Shown: in pieces, positions 34,526 through 42,594 of the stretch | How the letters are laid out: each line of letters starts with the position of its first letter | Numbering within the stretch: position 1 is the stretch's first letter | Assembly: GCA_016699535.1 (NCBI GenBank) | Contig: CP064980.1 | Location: 558,001 to 622,000 of the forward strand | DNA length: 64,000 bases | Source of the DNA: Myxococcales bacterium | GTDB lineage: Bacteria; Myxococcota_A; Polyangia; Polyangiales; GCA-016699535 | Reading direction: 5' to 3' | The notes under the pieces: generated by a model | Databases searched by the model: none | Told to the model about the DNA's origin: nothing | Seen by the model: only the letters and a program-made list of their open reading frames with translations | Translations under genes and position numbers: made by a program

Positions 34526-35980
34526 ATGCGACATTTCACTACACAGATTTTAGCAACCCTACTCGTATCCATCATTGCGTGGAACTCCGTGGCCTGTAGT
34601 TCAGAACAGGGCGGCGATGATTACGATTCAAACGCCGGCGCAAGTAGCCTCTTCTCTGCACCCATGCCCGCAGCCGTAGTGAGTATCTGCCGGCCTCTTG
34701 TTGTCGCCACCTGCCATGAAAAGCAAGACACCCCAAACAATTGCGTTGATGAAAACGGCACTCCCAAGGATAACTTGGCGTATTCAAAATGCAGTGCTCT
34801 TACGGCACAACTACTCAATAAATTGAAGCTTGAGGATGGCGTCCTTTGGAGCATAGCTGCCAGTGAAGCTCTATCTCCGCTGTTGCTTACCATGGTTGGC
34901 GCCACCGCCGCTCCCAGCATAGCATCTTTAGCAGCAGAACTGAGCGCGGGCATTACAGCTTTTCTGACAGGCCTTGGCATAGCTACCGCATCGGTGGCAC
35001 TTGGGCTAGTTGCTATATTATTGGTCGCCACCATCATTGCTATCGACATCCAGTATTACTCGATGTACGGCGTGTCCTGGCCGGCTGTCTTTGAGTATGC
35101 CGTGAATAACACAATGCCGCTGGCAGGTCTTGGTGGCCTTACGATGTTCAAACATCTGCTTGCTCCGATTACCTATGCTATCAAAAAAGTTGATCAAAGC
35201 GATCCTTCGGTTTCATCGCTTACAACATTTGTTACCACTGTCGGGGAGTACTCCGTTGAACAGGCCATCACAAAAGTTTCTGGTATAGGACAGGACTTGA
35301 CGACCACTGGAGATGCCGTTGATGAGGCGGAGCGTTTAGTCAGACAACTCTTTGATCAAAACGATCCAGAGGGCGACCCCGATCCGGATAAGTTACAAAA
35401 ACTGGGGGAATTTTTTATTCAACTCGGTACAACTCTCATTACGATTGCAGATCAAATACGCAGAAAGCAACTTGAGCAAACACGGGAGACCAACCCTTGT
35501 AGCGAGCGCATCGCCGCCTTTTATATGGAACCGCGCGGGATCAATCAGATCGCCGTTTGTGCGGAGAATCCCTCAGGACCCGACAACCCTGGCTCACTCT
35601 GGGTAAAGGATTTGAACCAGCCGAACCAGCCGGCTGTCGAAGGTCTCGCAAACACCCTAGGGTTCCAAACGTTGACGATGCCACTTGTCCAAGTGTTTCC
35701 TCATAAGACGAAACCCGATCGTGTTACGACAACACTAACGGTATACAATATAGGCTACGCGAATGTTTCTTTTGCAAACGAAGCAATGTCCATTGCTCCT
35801 AATACCGTCTTAGCACGACCCTTGGGTAAAGATTATGCGCACGATATAATTTACTTGAGCCGAGAAAACACTTCGCAACCGACAGATCTTCGTGTCGAAC
35901 GATTCAACTTTTGGCCAAGCATAGATATCCGACCGGTAACTCTACAATTCAGTAATTTTTACACGGACACTGCCCAGTAA
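34526..35980 (+). CDS. large lipoprotein of unknown function with sigma-54 promoter
   Basis: 484 residues. Signal peptide (MRHFTTQILATLLVSIIAW) with a lipobox-like SVAC before Ser25, then a Ser/Asp-rich linker, a Cys-containing segment (ICRPLVVATCHEKQDTPNNC) and a strongly hydrophobic double segment at about residues 110-175 (SLAAELSAGITAFLTGL, VALGLVAILLVATIIAI). The C-terminal third looks like a beta-rich domain (VTTTLTVYNIGYANVSF, DLRVERFNFWP). No family recognised. A near-perfect -24/-12 promoter and an inverted repeat upstream make it the best example of the sigma-54 lipoprotein group. It ends 12 bases from the convergent tolR stop. Confidence 0.75.
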   Translation: MRHFTTQILATLLVSIIAWNSVACSSEQGGDDYDSNAGASSLFSAPMPAAVVSICRPLVVATCHEKQDTPNNCVDENGTPKDNLAYSKCSALTAQLLNKLKLEDGVLWSIAASEALSPLLLTMVGATAAPSIASLAAELSAGITAFLTGLGIATASVALGLVAILLVATIIAIDIQYYSMYGVSWPAVFEYAVNNTMPLAGLGGLTMFKHLLAPITYAIKKVDQSDPSVSSLTTFVTTVGEYSVEQAITKVSGIGQDLTTTGDAVDEAERLVRQLFDQNDPEGDPDPDKLQKLGEFFIQLGTTLITIADQIRRKQLEQTRETNPCSERIAAFYMEPRGINQIAVCAENPSGPDNPGSLWVKDLNQPNQPAVEGLANTLGFQTLTMPLVQVFPHKTKPDRVTTTLTVYNIGYANVSFANEAMSIAPNTVLARPLGKDYAHDIIYLSRENTSQPTDLRVERFNFWPSIDIRPVTLQFSNFYTDTAQ

Positions 35981-35992
35981 TTGATTTTGCCC

Positions 35993-36412
35993 TTATTCCG
36001 TCTCGAGCGGGTCGGTGACTAGGCCTAGTTTTTCGATGCCGGCTTTGCGGACGATGGCTAGGATCTTGGCGACGAGACCGTAGGGGACCTTTTCATCGGC
36101 GAAAACATAAAGTTCTTTTTCACGCTTGAGACGCTCGTTATTGCTGAGGACTTCTTCAAGCCGATCAAAGGGAACTTCGGATTCACCGAGGTAGACTTTT
36201 TTATCAACGCTTACCGAGAGCAGAAGTTTTTCTTGATCAATATCCATACGCGGCGCATGGGCGTTGGGCAGATCTACCGAAACGCCTTTGGTCATCAGTG
36301 GCGCGCTCACCATGAAGATGATCAAGAGCACGAGCATTACGTCGACAAAAGGCGTGACGTTGATTTCGCTCATGGCCCTGCGGGAGCCGCCGGAATTGCT
36401 GGACATGCCCAT
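35993..36412 (-). CDS. tolR: TolR/ExbD-type proton-channel subunit
   Basis: 139 residues. A short cytoplasmic start with a Gly/Ser patch and the conserved MSEINVTPFVDVMLVLLIIFM membrane helix (I break it here as MSEINVTPFVD plus VMLVLLIIFM), which holds the proton-binding Asp. A periplasmic domain ending KILAIVRKAGIEKLGLVTDP follows. Together with TolQ it energises TolA. The gene follows tolQ after eight bases. tolA and tolB, which normally come next, are 11 kb further on, beyond the lipid cluster. Confidence 0.9.
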   Translation of the reverse strand: MGMSSNSGGSRRAMSEINVTPFVDVMLVLLIIFMVSAPLMTKGVSVDLPNAHAPRMDIDQEKLLLSVSVDKKVYLGESEVPFDRLEEVLSNNERLKREKELYVFADEKVPYGLVAKILAIVRKAGIEKLGLVTDPLETE

Positions 36413-36420
36413 CTATGGCC

Positions 36421-37149
36421 TCACGATGCTAAAAAGTGCCGACGCACGATGTTGAGAAAGTCACTTGAAAAACCGCCCATGTCGCCTTCAAACAATTGTA
36501 TGCGCCTGAGGAAATAGTTGTAGGCCATGACGGCTGGAATGGCTGCTGCCAGACCAAGCGCGGTTGCAATCAACGCTTCGGCAATGTCGCCACCGACCAC
36601 ATCAAGGCTTGCGTTGCCTTGCGCGCGAATCGCGATGAAAGAGTTCATGATGCCCCAGACGGTGCCAAACAAACCAATGAAGGGTGCGGTTGAACCGGTC
36701 GTGGCAAGGAAAGAAAGCTGATTTTCGAGTTGCTGAAGTTCTTTGTTTTGAGCGCGGCTCATGGCCCGATCGATGTTATCAAGACCACCACCCACAGGAG
36801 GAATGCTCCCGGGCGGGATGCTGCCGCTCTTTGGACCCGAATCACCAGCGATGCGCGCAAGCTCAACGTAGCCCGCATGAAAGATCTTGGCGATCGGTGA
36901 TAAGCGAAAGCTGCCAAGTTGGCCATAGATGCTTTCAAGGCGGGTGGCATCCCAGCTGCTGCGCTGTCCTCGACCCCAAAACACTTTTTGAAATTGACGG
37001 CTAAGGCGCCCTGCCGTGCCAAACTGCTTAAACTTTGCGCCGATAATAAACCAGCTAATCACCGACATGATCATCAATACCGACATGACAAATTTTACGA
37101 CCAAGGAGGCTTCGGCCACCAATTGCCAAACATTCTGTTGCATAGGCAT
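36421..37149 (-). CDS. tolQ: TolQ/ExbB-type proton-channel subunit
   Basis: 242 residues from the ATG at 37149 (MPMQQNVWQLV); the frame is open for 44 more codons upstream but that part is not membrane-protein-like. Three helices: FVMSVLMIMSVISWFII near the N terminus, then the pair FLATTGSTAPFIGLFGTVWGI and AEALIATALGLAAAIPAV, which line the proton path. It forms the inner-membrane motor with TolR. An insertion rich in Gly, Ser and Pro (about residues 108-125) sits in the cytoplasmic loop; this is unusual for TolQ. Confidence 0.9.
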   Translation of the reverse strand: MPMQQNVWQLVAEASLVVKFVMSVLMIMSVISWFIIGAKFKQFGTAGRLSRQFQKVFWGRGQRSSWDATRLESIYGQLGSFRLSPIAKIFHAGYVELARIAGDSGPKSGSIPPGSIPPVGGGLDNIDRAMSRAQNKELQQLENQLSFLATTGSTAPFIGLFGTVWGIMNSFIAIRAQGNASLDVVGGDIAEALIATALGLAAAIPAVMAYNYFLRRIQLFEGDMGGFSSDFLNIVRRHFLAS

Positions 37150-37226
37150 TTTGAAGCATGCTCCCTTCCCTTGTGTCAACGCGCAATGGGTGGAATTGAT
37201 CGCTGCTGCGAAGCAAAAGCTTGTTC

Positions 37227-37727
37227 TTACAGAGCTTGGACCGCACGTAAAAGTTTCTTTTCGCTGACGGTGCCTACCCAAGAAGCTCGAATCTTGCCCT
37301 GCCGATCGATCACGTAAGTCGTAGGAATCGTCTCGACTTTGTAGCTTTCAAGCGAAGCTGCTGGAGCCATGGCAATGGGGTAAGTCATGCCCAGTGCCCT
37401 GCCGATTTTAACGACATTGCTCAGTGGCGCTTGATCGACTGTCACACCAATCATCGTCACGTTTTTACGCTTGAGTTTGAGATAGGCTCGTCCGAGCTCG
37501 GGTGCTTCTTTGCGACACGGGCCGCAGTAGGTGCCCCAAAAGTTTAAGATCACTGCTTGATGCTCGTGCTTGGCAAGATCAAAGACAGCACCGTTATCCA
37601 AGCGAAGCTTTAAAGGTGGAGCCGCTTGCCCTTCCGGAAGCACCGAAGGCCAGGCGCGATGAATCACAACCGCCAGAAAAACCGCAAAAAGTAGAAAGCT
37701 TGGCCATTGCTTGATCCAATTTTTCAT
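37227..37727 (-). CDS. membrane-anchored thioredoxin-like protein (TlpA/ResA type)
   Basis: 166 residues from the ATG at 37727. One N-terminal membrane helix (FLLFAVFLAVVIHRAWP), then a thioredoxin fold facing the periplasm: PPLKLRLDNGAVFDL, ILNFWGTYCGPCRKEAPEL with the CGPC active site, and the cis-Pro loop VETIPTTYVID. TlpA/ResA proteins reduce disulphides of apocytochromes or other exported proteins. No cytochrome-maturation genes are near; it precedes tolQ by 77 bases and may be co-transcribed with it. Its start region faces the divergent PEGA/TPR gene. Confidence 0.85.
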   Translation of the reverse strand: MKNWIKQWPSFLLFAVFLAVVIHRAWPSVLPEGQAAPPLKLRLDNGAVFDLAKHEHQAVILNFWGTYCGPCRKEAPELGRAYLKLKRKNVTMIGVTVDQAPLSNVVKIGRALGMTYPIAMAPAASLESYKVETIPTTYVIDRQGKIRASWVGTVSEKKLLRAVQAL

Positions 37728-37844
37728 TTTATCCGAAAAAATTGCCTTGGACACGGCGCTAAACTGCACCCGAGATGCCGGATAAGCAAGGCTTATTCGG
37801 CCAAAGCCTTGACGAACAGCATGCAAGAGCGCGAGAGTTGCCAA

Positions 37845-39281
37845 ATGCATCGTTATTTCGGGTTGTCCGGCTCTAGCGTCGTGTTTTTATTGCTCTTAAA
37901 CAGCTTGTTTGCCTCGAGCACCTTTGCTCAAGCATATCAAGACAAAGCTGCGCTTGAAAAAGCCAGACAGTTTATGGAGCAAGGCCAAGCTTTCTATGCT
38001 CAAAACGAATACGCCAAAGCCGCAGAGGCTTTTGATCAGGCTTACGAGGCCCAACCGTTTTCGGCTTTTCTTTACAACGCAGCCATCGCCCATGAGCGAA
38101 ACAAAAACTACGCCAAAGCCGCCGATCTTTTTGAAAAATACCTTGATGGCGAGCCCAGTGCGGAAGATGCCGCAAAGGTAAAGCAGCGCATTGAATTGCT
38201 TCGGGCTGCTTCGGGCGAAGGAAAAAGCAATACGCAGAACGCTTCGCAACAAGCAGTCGATCAAGCAGTTGCCACGCGCTTTAAGTCGCTGATCTCTGTT
38301 CGCACTCGTCCAGAAGGCGCTAGCGTACGTATTCGCAACGCAAAACGTGTTATGGCTCGCGGTAAAACACCTTCAGCGCACACTCTTGAGCAAGGCGATT
38401 ACGTGGTGGTCGTGGAACATCCGGACTACCGCACCGTTGAAATCCCCGTCAGCGTGCAGGCCGGTAAAGTCTATATCTTGATCGCAGAGATGAGCCAAGG
38501 TGAGTTTTTAGGCACGCTTAACGTGATCACCGAAGTGCCCGGCGCCCAAGTGTTTATTGATGATAAAAAAGCAGGAGCTGTTGGCAACACACCGTATTTG
38601 ACCGTACTGCCCGCGGGTAAACACACCGTATGGTTAGAAAAGCCTGGCTTTCAGCCCTCCATGCACCAAGTCGAATTTGCAGCTGCTGAACAGAAAAAAC
38701 TAAGCATTGCGATGAACCGGGTTGAGCACGGCCGCATCCAAGTGGAATCCAATATCTATGGTGCTGAGGTTTATGTGGACGATAAGCTCGTTGGCACCAC
38801 GCCTTACAAAGGCGATGTTAGCGCTGGCGCCCACACGATTCGTCTTGAGGCCGATGATAAAAAAGACTGGGAAGGACAAGTCACTGTGTTGCGCGGTCAG
38901 ATCACGCCCTTGCAAGTTTATCTTCACAACTCTGCAGGCCGAGCAAGTGCATGGACCATGGCAATTCTTGCAGCAGCCTTTGTTGGCACCGGTGTTGCCG
39001 CAGGCATGTGGGCCGGAAGCGTTGAAGACAGTCTTAAAGCCGATCAACGCGCAGGTGTGCTTACTTCCGAAGATTCACGTTACTTGAAAGGAAAAGTACT
39101 GGCCGTTGGCGCGGATGTGCTTTTTGGTTTTGGGGCAGTCTTTGCTGCATTTTCGATTTACAACTTTCTTCGCGATCCCTATCCCGACTCTGAAGCACGT
39201 ATTTCAAAACCTAAGGATTGGGCACTCTTACCCTATGCATCCAGCAACGGTGGCGGCGCCACACTTCAGGGGAGTTTCTAA
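37845..39281 (+). CDS. TPR and PEGA-repeat protein, exported
   Basis: 478 residues from the ATG at 37845; an in-frame ATG at 37821 is the alternative. A signal peptide (VVFLLLLNSLFASSTFAQ) precedes a TPR segment at about residues 28-105 (GQAFYAQNEYAKAAEAFDQAYEAQ). Three PEGA-type beta repeats follow (RTRPEGASVRIRNAKRVMARGKTP, EVPGAQVFIDDKKAGAVGNTP and NIYGAEVYVDDKLVGTTP; each is cut here to its core). Two C-terminal hydrophobic segments are ILAAAFVGTGVAAGMWAG and FGFGAVFAAFSIYNFL. PEGA/TPR proteins of this layout are common in Myxococcota and probably act in surface or signalling complexes. Its stop codon shares a base with the start of the next gene, so the two are coupled. Confidence 0.82.
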   Translation: MHRYFGLSGSSVVFLLLLNSLFASSTFAQAYQDKAALEKARQFMEQGQAFYAQNEYAKAAEAFDQAYEAQPFSAFLYNAAIAHERNKNYAKAADLFEKYLDGEPSAEDAAKVKQRIELLRAASGEGKSNTQNASQQAVDQAVATRFKSLISVRTRPEGASVRIRNAKRVMARGKTPSAHTLEQGDYVVVVEHPDYRTVEIPVSVQAGKVYILIAEMSQGEFLGTLNVITEVPGAQVFIDDKKAGAVGNTPYLTVLPAGKHTVWLEKPGFQPSMHQVEFAAAEQKKLSIAMNRVEHGRIQVESNIYGAEVYVDDKLVGTTPYKGDVSAGAHTIRLEADDKKDWEGQVTVLRGQITPLQVYLHNSAGRASAWTMAILAAAFVGTGVAAGMWAGSVEDSLKADQRAGVLTSEDSRYLKGKVLAVGADVLFGFGAVFAAFSIYNFLRDPYPDSEARISKPKDWALLPYASSNGGGATLQGSF

Positions 39282-40735
39282 TGAACCAACTAAAGCACAT
39301 CTCCCTTGCACTACGTTCACTTGCTTTGCTCGTGTTGATCATGCCTCTTGGTGCTTGCGACCCAGGCGTTTTTGATAAGCTACAGGACAACACACCCATT
39401 GTTGATTTGCCAAGACCGGATGAGTTTCAATTCAATGCTTACGGCAGCCACCTTTATGCTTACCGAGGCGTATTTCAATCGCAAAGCGTCTCCCGATTGG
39501 CGATGAACTCAGGACAAGGCACCGGCATCCGTGTGAACAAAGCTTGGGATGGCACAGGATTTTCTCTGACTAAACAAGCTCTTGAGCTCTGTGCAGGCGC
39601 ACTCGATTGCGATTCGAATCAAGGCACTTCGTTTGCTTATCTTCCACGTTGGCAAAACGATACCATGTGCTTTGCCGCCTTTGGACCTGAGCTGCCAGGC
39701 ACACGAGCTGAAGCCAACATTCTCATTGAATGCGAAAGCAATCTCGTTGAGACCATGGTGATCACTGGACCTGCTGAGATTGGCTTTGGTCTTTCAGCGG
39801 CCAGTTTGCCTGAAACAGTTCATGATCTCGGCATGGCTCTTGCCGGTGCACCTTTTGCAAACAGTAACGATGGCCAGTTGTTAGTTATTCCGGATGCAGA
39901 GGCTGCTTTGCCAGTCACTGTCTTGCCTGCCGAAAGTTATGAAACGCTTGCTGGAAAACTTGGAAGCAGCGTCGCGGCGGCCGAGTTTGGCGATGGGCAA
40001 GCCATTGTTGCCGCCACACTGCCAGAGATCAATCGAATCATCGTGGGCGTGATGGACAAAAACGACAGTACGCTTTCGGTGCGCGCTTGCATCGATGGCA
40101 ACATTGATTGGACTCCTCAAGAAGTTAAGCTGGCCAATATCAATGCCGAAAGTGGTTCAGGCACAGCTCAGACCGATCTCATTGTGCGCGTCGATAGCGA
40201 TGGGAACGGCGTATCCGATCGGATTGAAGTGTACGATGGCAGTGGTCTGCCTGATGCAGAAGGCTGCAATCCTTGGTTAACAGAAACCACTCTTGTGGAA
40301 TGTGCCGACGCTAAAAACGAAGACATCGTTTGTGCGAGCGCACGCTTTGCTGCTGCACTTGATACGGGCGATATCAACGGCGATGGTTTTGATGACCTTG
40401 TGGTGGGCGCTCCAGGAAGCATCATCGACGGACAGCTTGATGCAGGCAGCGTGATCGTGTTTCCCGCGATTGTCCGCGCTACAAACGGTAGCCTTGCGTT
40501 TGGCGAGGCCGTTACTGTCAGTCATCCTTCACCAGGTACAGGCGATCTATTGGGCAGCGCCGTTGCAGCACTGCCCTCAGGGAATGCTGATTACGCTCGC
40601 GCGGAAATTGTAGGCGGCGCACCAGGCGCAAATGGCGGAGTCGGACAAGTCTCGGTGTTTCTTTGCTCAGGCCTGCTTGCCGATCAATCTGGCTCCGCAG
40701 GCCTAGACGCCCGCTGCGCTCCCAAGGCTCCCTAG
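39281..40735 (+). CDS. FG-GAP (integrin-alpha-like) repeat lipoprotein
   Basis: 484 residues from the ATG at 39281, which overlaps the preceding stop (TAATG). Signal peptide with lipobox PLGAC. The C-terminal third carries two FG-GAP units (DTGDINGDGFDDLVVGAPG with a calcium-binding DxNxDGxxD loop, and DYARAEIVGGAPGANGG), normally part of a seven-blade propeller. An additional DSDGNGVSDR loop also resembles a calcium site. The chain stops at SAGLDARCAPKAP, before a full propeller could form in that region, next to a transposase-bearing region; truncation is possible. Surface adhesion or complex assembly with the coupled PEGA protein is inferred. Confidence 0.78.
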   Translation: MNQLKHISLALRSLALLVLIMPLGACDPGVFDKLQDNTPIVDLPRPDEFQFNAYGSHLYAYRGVFQSQSVSRLAMNSGQGTGIRVNKAWDGTGFSLTKQALELCAGALDCDSNQGTSFAYLPRWQNDTMCFAAFGPELPGTRAEANILIECESNLVETMVITGPAEIGFGLSAASLPETVHDLGMALAGAPFANSNDGQLLVIPDAEAALPVTVLPAESYETLAGKLGSSVAAAEFGDGQAIVAATLPEINRIIVGVMDKNDSTLSVRACIDGNIDWTPQEVKLANINAESGSGTAQTDLIVRVDSDGNGVSDRIEVYDGSGLPDAEGCNPWLTETTLVECADAKNEDIVCASARFAAALDTGDINGDGFDDLVVGAPGSIIDGQLDAGSVIVFPAIVRATNGSLAFGEAVTVSHPSPGTGDLLGSAVAALPSGNADYARAEIVGGAPGANGGVGQVSVFLCSGLLADQSGSAGLDARCAPKAP

Positions 40736-41061
40736 CACTAGTCACGATTTAGCGGTTGTGCACGTCTTCAAGAAACTAGAATGCTCTTACGTCGCCTGCC
40801 GAGGCTGGCTGGAGTTTCGTCATCGCCGATCTGGTTTATGTTGCCCTAAAGAGGCTAAAGTAAAGAGGTGCCAACGACCTTTGGTGGCAAGGCGGAGGAA
40901 AAAGTCTTTTGGCTTTTGAACGCTTGAAAACGACGGTCAAGTTTACTCGGCTCTGACCTTCGTTGCTTCGATGCAAGCCCTTGCGCAGGGTTGTTTTTCT
41001 TTTGAAGTGGGTTTTGAACGCAGCTATCCCTTGGACCAACCTTTTTGGGGAAGCCTGTCTC
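40736..41061. other. intergenic region between FG-GAP gene and transposase gene
   Basis: 326 bases. No promoter, RNA or protein-like frame found. A small inverted repeat GGTGCCAACGACCTTTGGTGGCA lies near 40868 and could be a trace of the RAYT-associated element. Confidence 0.35.
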
Positions 41062-41982
41062 TTAGAAACAGAGTGTGGCGGTGATGGTTTCCCGACCATC
41101 GAAGCGCACAGGATAGCGTGTGGGCGGGAAACTTCCCGGAGGGAAAACGGCCTCTAGCCAATGGCCTTGAGCGACGCACTTCGCCCCTTCTCGGAAGCTT
41201 TGAACGAAGCGATGCCATACCTCATCAAACGCTGCTCGTAGCTTGGGCTCGGTGCTATGACAGCGGGGTTGCGAACTGCGCTTGGGGTTTTTAGGCCGGT
41301 CGCTGGCTTTGATGCGCTTGGCTTTTGCGCTGCTAAGCAAAGGTTTGCCTGATGCTTGGCGCTCTTGCTTCAAACGCAGCGCATCGCTTTTTAGCTCCTG
41401 CTCAAGCATCATGCGCCATGGCTCTGCCAGAGGCGCGGTGCGCAAAGAAATCCTCTTTTCAAAAGCCTTACTTTTTTTAGGGCATCCCGCCTGCCACCAC
41501 CGGCTTCGGTTCATCCAGCAAAAGCTTCTGCTTTTGTTCTGGAAGGTTTCAGGGAAACTGCTCAGTCCGGCGTACTGCCCTGCTTGGCTTACCAAACTCG
41601 CTTTGACAGGATTGTTTAGGGTGTAGACCATGCGTTCGATAAAGGCGCCTTCATCGAGGATAGGTATGGCGCTGTAGCGACGCTGAAACATAGGGCCATT
41701 ACGGCCAAGGTGGCGATTGATGTCTCGGGCTAGTATGCTTTGAAAACAGGCCATGAAATCGCTGAGGTTGCCCAGGGGCGCACGAAGCACGAAGTGAAAA
41801 TGGTTGGCCATAAAGACGAAGGCGAAGAGCTGTATTTCGTAAGTGGCTACTGCTTTGGCGAGACATCTGCCAATGATTTCGTTGACCTTCTTGCTTGGTT
41901 TGAGGAAAAAACGCTGCTCAAAGGTGCGGTTGGTCACAAAATAGGCTTCTTCGGGCAAAAGACGACGTAGTGGGCGCGGCAT
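41062..41982 (-). CDS. REP-associated tyrosine transposase (RAYT, IS200-like fold)
   Basis: 306 residues. It begins with ALLPEEAYFVTNRTFEQRFF-like family start (here RRLLPEEAYFVTNRTF) and has the HUH metal motif in FMANHFHFVLRAP. The helix FQSILARDINRHLGRNGPMF precedes RRYSAIPI, where the catalytic Tyr is expected. VYTLNNPVKASL is also typical. RAYTs nick single-stranded DNA at REP hairpins and disperse them. The Arg/Lys-rich C-terminal 100 residues are longer than in most members. No IS ends are visible, as usual for RAYTs, which are domesticated single genes. REP-like repeats at 3.6-3.9 and 13.7 kb may be its substrates. Confidence 0.85.
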   Translation of the reverse strand: MPRPLRRLLPEEAYFVTNRTFEQRFFLKPSKKVNEIIGRCLAKAVATYEIQLFAFVFMANHFHFVLRAPLGNLSDFMACFQSILARDINRHLGRNGPMFQRRYSAIPILDEGAFIERMVYTLNNPVKASLVSQAGQYAGLSSFPETFQNKSRSFCWMNRSRWWQAGCPKKSKAFEKRISLRTAPLAEPWRMMLEQELKSDALRLKQERQASGKPLLSSAKAKRIKASDRPKNPKRSSQPRCHSTEPKLRAAFDEVWHRFVQSFREGAKCVAQGHWLEAVFPPGSFPPTRYPVRFDGRETITATLCF

Positions 41983-42035
41983 GCTTGTTTATCGGCTGAA
42001 CCACCCTTCGGTTTCCTCATTTTCATAAAAATGTG

Positions 42036-42178
42036 CTTGGCACCTTTGAAGGCACCTTTGAAGGTTTTTTCCGCCTTCCAGAGATCATGCAGGGATTCAC
42101 GCCGCTACTTCTGTCCTATGCAGCCGTTTTCATTCCTTTTTTCGTGGGGATACCTCGCAGCTTGGCACCTTTGAAGGC
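42036..42178 (+). repeat. short direct repeats GGCACCTTTGAA
   Basis: CTTGGCACCTTTGAAGGC occurs at 42036-42053 and 42161-42178, with a third overlapping core at 42051-42062. They read LGTFEG in one frame. They may be slippage or duplication scars in a decaying gene. Confidence 0.6.
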
Positions 42179-42346
42179 GATCATCCCCCGCGGCTTTTCC
42201 ACGTTTACCAAGGTGATGAGGCTGCAAAGATAGCCATCGATGACTTTGGCGCTCCGCGCTGGCCAAACGGCGCCGATTGGTCAGCAGATGCACTCTATCG
42301 CGAACTTCAAGAGCAGGCGGACAAAGCAACGGCTCAACAAGGCTAA
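42062..42346 (+). pseudogene. remnant of a coding region (C-terminal fragment)
   Basis: An open frame with no start codon runs from after a TGA at 42059 to a TAA at 42344-42346. Its second half reads like a real protein end: LFHVYQGDEAAKIAIDDFG, then APRWPNGADWSADALYRELQ, then EQADKATAQQG. The first half is less convincing and is bounded by the GGCACCTTTGAA repeats. It is probably the tail of a gene lost by deletion or insertion beside the transposase gene. Family not recognised. Confidence 0.4.
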
Positions 42347-42594
42347 GAGCCTTTCGTGTTTTAGAACTCCCGTTAAAATGACACGCAAAGCTTCCTTGCG
42401 GTCTGCGGCATTCTCTGTGTCTTGCGCTGTTGGTAGTCTTTAAAGATCAGGAGCAGAACCCGTCTTTGGGACCCACTCTGATTTTGTGCAATGGAATTAT
42501 GCCAAACTTGTTTGGTCTAACCATTTTTTGCTGCAAAGACCCTTAATGTAGGGTGCATTCTGCGGCAAAGGGGCTTAGGCTTTTGGGTTAAGAG

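Larger units (their letters stand above)
41983..42594. other. non-coding region with short repeats and gene debris
   Basis: 612 bases between the transposase and the response regulator. It contains three copies of GGCACCTTTGAA, an open remnant frame at 42062-42346, and about 240 further bases with no site I can support. Confidence 0.5.

Noticed and set aside
42036..42053. TTGGCACCTTTGAAGGC as a sigma-54 promoter before the response regulator
   Set aside because: GG to GC spacing is 11, not 10, bases; sigma-54 promoters do not tolerate this, and the site is over 500 bases from the gene.
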